Origin: an uncultured Cellvibrio sp.
GTDB taxonomy: Bacteria > Pseudomonadota > Gammaproteobacteria > Pseudomonadales > Cellvibrionaceae
Direction of reading: 5' to 3'
DNA length: 10,371 nucleotides
Assembly (NCBI GenBank): GCA_946481095.1
Contig: CAMLML010000114.1
Location: 1-10,371, forward strand
The notes beneath the pieces were generated by a model. It worked only from the letters and a program-made list of their open reading frames with translations. It was not told the DNA's origin and did not search any database. Shown here piece by piece: positions 6,874-10,371 of this stretch. Numbering within the stretch: the first letter of the stretch is position 1; the number at the start of each line of letters is the position of its first letter. Both the position numbers and the translations under genes were made by a program.

Positions 6874-7857
6874 ATGGCGAACGGTAAAGTATTAAGACAG
6901 TTAATTAAAGCAGGCGTGAGTGGAGATACTGATGCCTTTCGTCGAGCCTCCGAAGCGGTTATTCAAGATGAACGGCAGAAGCAACATCACTTGTTGGCCA
7001 ATGATCTTGAACAAGTGTTGTATGGCGAATATTTAAAGCCTGTTAAGCAGAATGGTCGCGGTGCTTTACCTGTTCCACCAGTTGATAAAGAACGTGGACT
7101 TCCCTTATTGGATATACGTCAAGCCCAAAGGCCATTGGAAGAGATGGTTTTGCCAGAGTCCAGCCAAGTAGCTATTGAAGAATTACTAGAAGAGCATCGC
7201 CGTGCAGATGTATTGCGAAGTTTCGGTATGAAACCTTCTGGAAAAGTCATTTTTCATGGGCCACCAGGTTGCGGTAAAACATTAGCGGCTGAGGTTATAG
7301 CGTTTGAGCTTGATCTGCCTCTGGCAATTGTCCGCCTTGATTCTCTGGTCTCATCGTTTCTTGGAGAGACAGCCGCTAATCTTCGGAAGGTATTTGATTT
7401 CATCGCTGAATATCCAATGGTTGCATTGTTTGACGAGTTTGATGCAATTGGGAAAGAGCGTGCAGATTCGGGTGAGCATGGTGAATTGCGTAGGGTAGTT
7501 AATGCAGTGCTTCAAATGATGGATGCCTATCAAGGTAAAAGCCTTATTCTCGCAGCAACCAATCATGAGCAAATTTTGGATAGCGCGATTTGGCGTCGTT
7601 TTGATGAAACTATTGATTTTCCGCTACCGAATAGAGATCAGATAAAACAAATCCTATCGTTGAAGCTACGCGGTGTTCGTAGACAATTTGAACTGGATGA
7701 AAAGCCACTTTTGGATTTGTTCAGTAAACGCAGCGGCGCAGATATTGAAAGAATAGTACGCAGAGCTGTTAAGCGAATGATTTTACGTAGTCAGGAATTT
7801 TTAACTGTTAAAGATTTGAAACAGGCTGCGACAAAAGAAAGTCACACTAACAAATAA
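6874..7857 (+). CDS. ietA: AAA+ ATPase of an IetAS-type defence pair
   Basis: This 327-residue AAA+ ATPase has an uncharacterised helical N-terminus (1-100) followed by a single ATPase core. Walker A is GPPGCGKT (129-136) and Walker B is VALFDEFD (183-190). Sensor 1 is AATN (227-230), and the second region of homology IWRRFDE (239-245) carries the likely Arg fingers R241/R242. The small helical lid follows, with GADIERIVRRAV (288-299). All catalytic residues are present. Its partner is the S8 protease encoded 16 bp downstream, and the pair in this order matches IetA-IetS. The inferred role is that the ATPase remodels or delivers substrates to, or controls, the protease. GGAGGG is 6 nt before the ATG at 6874, which supports that start. 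It follows glmS by 44 bp on the same strand and could be partly co-transcribed with it. The symbol rests on architecture and gene order, not on a database match. Confidence 0.88.
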   Translation: MANGKVLRQLIKAGVSGDTDAFRRASEAVIQDERQKQHHLLANDLEQVLYGEYLKPVKQNGRGALPVPPVDKERGLPLLDIRQAQRPLEEMVLPESSQVAIEELLEEHRRADVLRSFGMKPSGKVIFHGPPGCGKTLAAEVIAFELDLPLAIVRLDSLVSSFLGETAANLRKVFDFIAEYPMVALFDEFDAIGKERADSGEHGELRRVVNAVLQMMDAYQGKSLILAATNHEQILDSAIWRRFDETIDFPLPNRDQIKQILSLKLRGVRRQFELDEKPLLDLFSKRSGADIERIVRRAVKRMILRSQEFLTVKDLKQAATKESHTNK

Positions 7858-7873
7858 AAGGATTTAAATATTA

Positions 7874-9319
7874 ATGCCAAATGATTTTGAGCACCTGCGT
7901 ATAGAAAAAGAATCATTTAACAATCCAAGAAGAGCTGGTCGCCCACCACGCTTTACAAAGCGGGATGATTTAATTAGTCACGGTCAGCGACTATCTGCTT
8001 CTCTTGCTGCTACAACTCAAATAGTCAAACAACAGTTAACATCGCAACCAGGTAGTTATGTTCTAAAGTTAAAGTACGATGATACATTGAGCTTTAATGA
8101 TCTTGTTGCACATGGTGTCGAATTTATTAGCCAAGAAGATAATCAAATTTGCGTTGTATTTACTACAGAGCAAGGTCTCGCTATTTTTGCTGATCATTTG
8201 GTTAGGCTAGGGATTGATGATCGCGATATAACAAGAAGGCAATTATTGGAGGCGATTAACGGTATTGAAGCCTGGGATGCTGAGGACAGAAAAAGCTGGG
8301 CAGTTAAGCGACATGGTTTTCCTGACGCAGGTTCATTTTTATTAGATATTGAACTTTGGCCTGTAGAAGTAAGTAACAGCCAAAAGAGAAAAGAGTTAGT
8401 TGATTCTTTTGAGCAATGGATGATTGAAAATAGTATTGCAAAGAAGGATCGCATTAATCTTGATAGCCTATTGATGTTTCGTGTTTCATTGGATTTAATT
8501 GGAGCAGAAAAGCTGCTTAATCATTCCAAGGTTCGATTAGTAGATTTACCGCCACAAAGTGGGATTGATTACCAAACCATCAATAAAGACATAAACACAG
8601 TTCCTTCTAACATCCCTGCCCCAGATAAGGATGCCCCACGTATTTGCATTCTTGATAGCGGTATTAACACTAATCATCCTTTGCTTAAGTCTGCTATTGC
8701 TGAAAGTGTTAGTTTTGTTGATGGCGAAGATGAATTTGACGTAGCAGGACATGGCACTCAAGTAGCGGGTATCGCACTCTATGGAAATATTGAAGAGTGT
8801 AATGCTGTAAATTATTGGGTTCCTCACAGTTGGATATTTAACGGAAAAATTCTTAATCGAAATTGCGAGTTTAATACTGAAACCATTGAGTTAACACTTG
8901 TTAAAGCTGTGGAATATTTTGTCGAGCTTGGTTGTCGAATATTTAATCTTTCTGTTGGTAACGAAAATGCCCCATATGATGGCAAACATATTCGTGGCAT
9001 AGCTTACATCCTTGATACTTTGGCAAGAAAACACGACGTGTTATTTGTTGTGTCTGTCGGAAATTTTCGAGGTAGCGAAACTCCACCTATACCTGTTGAG
9101 AGTTGGCGAGAAGAGTATCCAGATTATTTGTTAGGCGACCACAATAGGATTATTGACCCTGCCCCAGCGCTTAACGTGTTAACAGTGGGCAGTTTGGCAT
9201 TGCATGATGCCACCAGAGGCGACTTACAGCGACCAGAGGATATCGATCATTTAGCGGCTGCAAAGGCTCATCAACCATCACCTTTTACTAGACATTTTAA
9301 ATGCAAATTTTCGGGGTAA
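7874..9319 (+). CDS. ietS: N-terminal part of the S8 protease, as translated
   Basis: This is what a ribosome would make: 481 residues, the last seven (FKCKFSG) being off-frame. Residues 1-45 hold a basic, Pro/Arg-rich head (PRRAGRPPRFTKR, then HGQRL), and 46-240 form a long N-terminal domain without obvious homology to a secreted prodomain. No signal peptide is present, so the protease would act in the cytoplasm. The S8 core starts near 255, with RICILDSGI (catalytic Asp261), AGHGTQVAGIALYG (His293), IFNLSVG (357-362) and VVSVGN with the oxyanion-hole Asn397. It ends before the Ser motif, so the product should be inactive as a protease, though it might still bind IetA. AAAGGA lies 11 nt before the ATG and 16 bp separate it from the ATPase stop, consistent with one operon. 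Confidence 0.85.
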   Translation: MPNDFEHLRIEKESFNNPRRAGRPPRFTKRDDLISHGQRLSASLAATTQIVKQQLTSQPGSYVLKLKYDDTLSFNDLVAHGVEFISQEDNQICVVFTTEQGLAIFADHLVRLGIDDRDITRRQLLEAINGIEAWDAEDRKSWAVKRHGFPDAGSFLLDIELWPVEVSNSQKRKELVDSFEQWMIENSIAKKDRINLDSLLMFRVSLDLIGAEKLLNHSKVRLVDLPPQSGIDYQTINKDINTVPSNIPAPDKDAPRICILDSGINTNHPLLKSAIAESVSFVDGEDEFDVAGHGTQVAGIALYGNIEECNAVNYWVPHSWIFNGKILNRNCEFNTETIELTLVKAVEYFVELGCRIFNLSVGNENAPYDGKHIRGIAYILDTLARKHDVLFVVSVGNFRGSETPPIPVESWREEYPDYLLGDHNRIIDPAPALNVLTVGSLALHDATRGDLQRPEDIDHLAAAKAHQPSPFTRHFKCKFSG

Positions 9320-10142
9320 TACCATCTTTAGTATATGCCATGGGTCAAGCTTCTCTGCGCCTTATGTAACTCATTTAGCAGGGCGACTATTAAAACTCTA
9401 TCCACAAGCATCATCCAACATGCTCAGGGCTATGTTAGTTAATCAAGCTGATATGCCGCAGGAATGTCTGGCAACTTTTTCCGATAACCAGACCAAGCAA
9501 TATGCAAAAGTAAACGGGTGGCGTGCTCCACATATAGACTTCGCTGGGTATGGTCGTGTTAACGAAGAAAATTTATATCGGTCTGAGGAGGCCGCTGTAT
9601 TGCTTATGGCAGAAGATTCAATAGCTAATGACAGCTGTCAATTTTATGAGCTTCCGCTACCGGAAGACTTTTTGAGAAGTAAACAGTCTGCAAGACAACT
9701 GCGAATTTCATTAAGTTACAGCCCAGCTGTGCGTACAACCCGACTTGATTATAAGGCTACTAAAATTACTTTCAATTTGGTAAAAGGCCGATCTCTAGGC
9801 GAGGTACAGAAACACTTTCACAAGGAACATCAAAAGGATCATGATAAATTAAGCGATTCCGTTACAAGTAAAGAAAATCGCACTATTTCTTCTGAACTAA
9901 GAAATAAAGGAACCGTTCAATGTTCGATATGGAACTTTAAAAAGAATCTATCACCTGATTTCAAATGGTTTGTTGTTGTAACAAGGCAAGATGCGGCGGG
10001 TTGGGGCGATGCACTTAGTGCAGAATTTGAAAATTATGCTCTTGTTGTTACCGTAAGTGATCGTGAAAACGAAAATGCTCAATTGTATACCCAAATATCT
10101 CAACGTATAGAGCAGCAGATTAGAGCTCGAGCAAGAGTGTAA
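9297..10142 (+). pseudogene. ietS: C-terminal part of the S8 protease, out of frame
   Basis: This frame is open from 9255, but recognisable protease sequence starts near FRGNTIFSI (about 9309) and continues with CHGSSFSAPYVTHLAG, the Ser motif and following helix. About 230 further residues form an accessory domain rich in strands that ends LVVTVSDRENENAQLY and a basic helix RIEQQIRARARV. The first ATG, at 9420, lies after the catalytic Ser and has no ribosome binding site, so this is not an independent gene. The reading frame after the lesion is undamaged over its whole length, which suggests the break is recent or the result of an assembly error. It ends with TAA at 10140-10142. Confidence 0.82.
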
Positions 10143-10298
10143 TAACAACTGATCGTCTCAAAACATCTATTTTAAATGGTGAATAAACTCCTGTGGTTAC
10201 AGATCTTGAAAAGCTTCTTTTTCAAGGTTGTCCAAGCTAACGAAATATAAAATTAACCAACTCAATAAATCATACAGGTGTTTGGCAGAGAGATCGAT
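10143..10298. other. Intergenic tail after the protease operon
   Basis: CTTGAAAA / TTTTCAAG at 10205-10226 forms an 8-bp hairpin with a 6-nt loop about 60 bp after the protease stop. It lacks a following T-run, so it is at best a weak terminator. TATAAA at 10246-10251 is a good -10 candidate for the next gene, but no -35 is properly spaced. No transposon end, tRNA or direct repeat of the glmS end is seen here. Confidence 0.4.
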
Positions 10299-10371
10299 GT
10301 GAACGAATTAACTAGCCTTCAATTAGCACTCATATTTTTAATCTTTGTCTGGAGCGGGTTTGTTCGCACCG
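10299..10371 (+). CDS. N-terminus of a membrane protein, probably TauE/SafE (TSUP) family, cut by window edge
   Basis: Twenty-four codons are visible from a GTG: (M)NELTSLQLALIFLIFVWSGF, then VRT, running off the window. This is a first transmembrane helix ending in WSGFVR, a pattern I associate with TauE/SafE sulfite-exporter-type (TSUP) permeases, where it is normally followed by a GLGFGG segment. That segment would lie beyond the edge. The GTG at 10299 is preferred because the overlapping ATG at 10297 is followed at once by TGA, and because a purine-rich GAGAGA lies about 5 nt upstream. A second in-frame GTG at 10278 has no such site. The family call is moderate, while the presence of a membrane protein start is fairly safe. 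Confidence 0.55.
   Translation, partial: MNELTSLQLALIFLIFVWSGFVRT

Larger units (their letters stand above)
7874..10142 (+). pseudogene. ietS: IetS-type subtilisin-like protease gene, frameshifted and internally deleted
   Basis: Taken together, this span is one S8 protease gene with all three catalytic residues encoded, but not in one frame. Asp (8654-8656) and His (8750-8752) are in the frame starting at 7874. The catalytic Ser codon AGC (9348-9350) is in the frame shifted by +1. The switch falls between the end of PSPFTRH at 9294 and FRGNTIFSICHGSSFSAP. Only about 15 residues separate the strand containing SPFTR from the Ser motif, while in subtilisin BPN' the equivalent stretch is over 30 residues and includes the conserved APG-containing strand. 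A deletion of 3n+2 bases therefore explains the data better than a one-base slip. The third frame is closed by TAA at 9298-9300, so a double slip through it is excluded. A sequencing or assembly error is possible but would have to remove a substantial segment. Confidence 0.82.

Noticed and set aside
9280..9335. Programmed +1 frameshift in the protease gene
   Set aside because: The two frames overlap in open sequence, but no recognised +1 slippery codon or stimulator is seen. The missing segment before the Ser motif would not be restored by a shift.
9420..10142. A separate 240-residue gene starting at the ATG at 9420
   Set aside because: Upstream codons in the same frame encode the subtilase Ser motif and helix, and there is no RBS before the ATG. 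It is the displaced 3' part of the protease gene.
1..10371. CRISPR arrays, tRNA, rRNA and insertion sequences
   Set aside because: I found no regularly spaced repeats, cloverleaf-like or rRNA sequence, transposase motifs or paired terminal inverted repeats.

Overview
The window looks like the chromosome of a gammaproteobacterium close to Cellvibrio and other pseudomonad relatives. The best evidence is a DeoR/GlpR-type regulator just upstream of a full-length, canonical glmS, the same gene order as glmR-glmS in Pseudomonas. Base composition is moderate to AT-rich. glmS has balanced codon use, while the ankyrin gene at 1844-3673 is visibly AT-richer. The genus is an inference, not a measurement.

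Layout, left to right. A secreted lipoprotein gene enters from the left edge with its true start outside the window; it ends at a strong terminator at 1676-1703. An ankyrin-repeat protein with a kelch-like middle section follows. Next is the glmR-like regulator, with a striking set of TTTCG/CGAAA boxes over its probable promoter. A small secreted protein with six cysteines in two repeated modules lies on the minus strand, convergent with the regulator and sharing one hairpin terminator with it. Then come glmS and, only 44 bp after its stop codon, a two-gene operon on the same strand: an AAA+ ATPase and a subtilisin-like (S8) protease. The right edge cuts a membrane protein that probably belongs to the TauE/SafE (TSUP) family.

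How they work together. GlmS makes glucosamine-6-phosphate for peptidoglycan and LPS, and the DeoR-type protein probably senses a sugar phosphate and controls itself and perhaps glmS. The ATPase-protease pair has the composition and order of the IetAS system, reported as a plasmid-maintenance/incompatibility pair and later as an antiphage defence system. It sits at the 3' end of glmS, the classical Tn7 attachment neighbourhood and a known hotspot for cargo. In this genome the protease is broken. The reading frame changes near 9295-9320, and the segment normally found just before the catalytic serine is missing, so the product translated from 7874 would carry Asp and His but not Ser. The most rewarding items are this defence locus and its lesion, the palindrome in front of it, and the duplicated three-cysteine microprotein.
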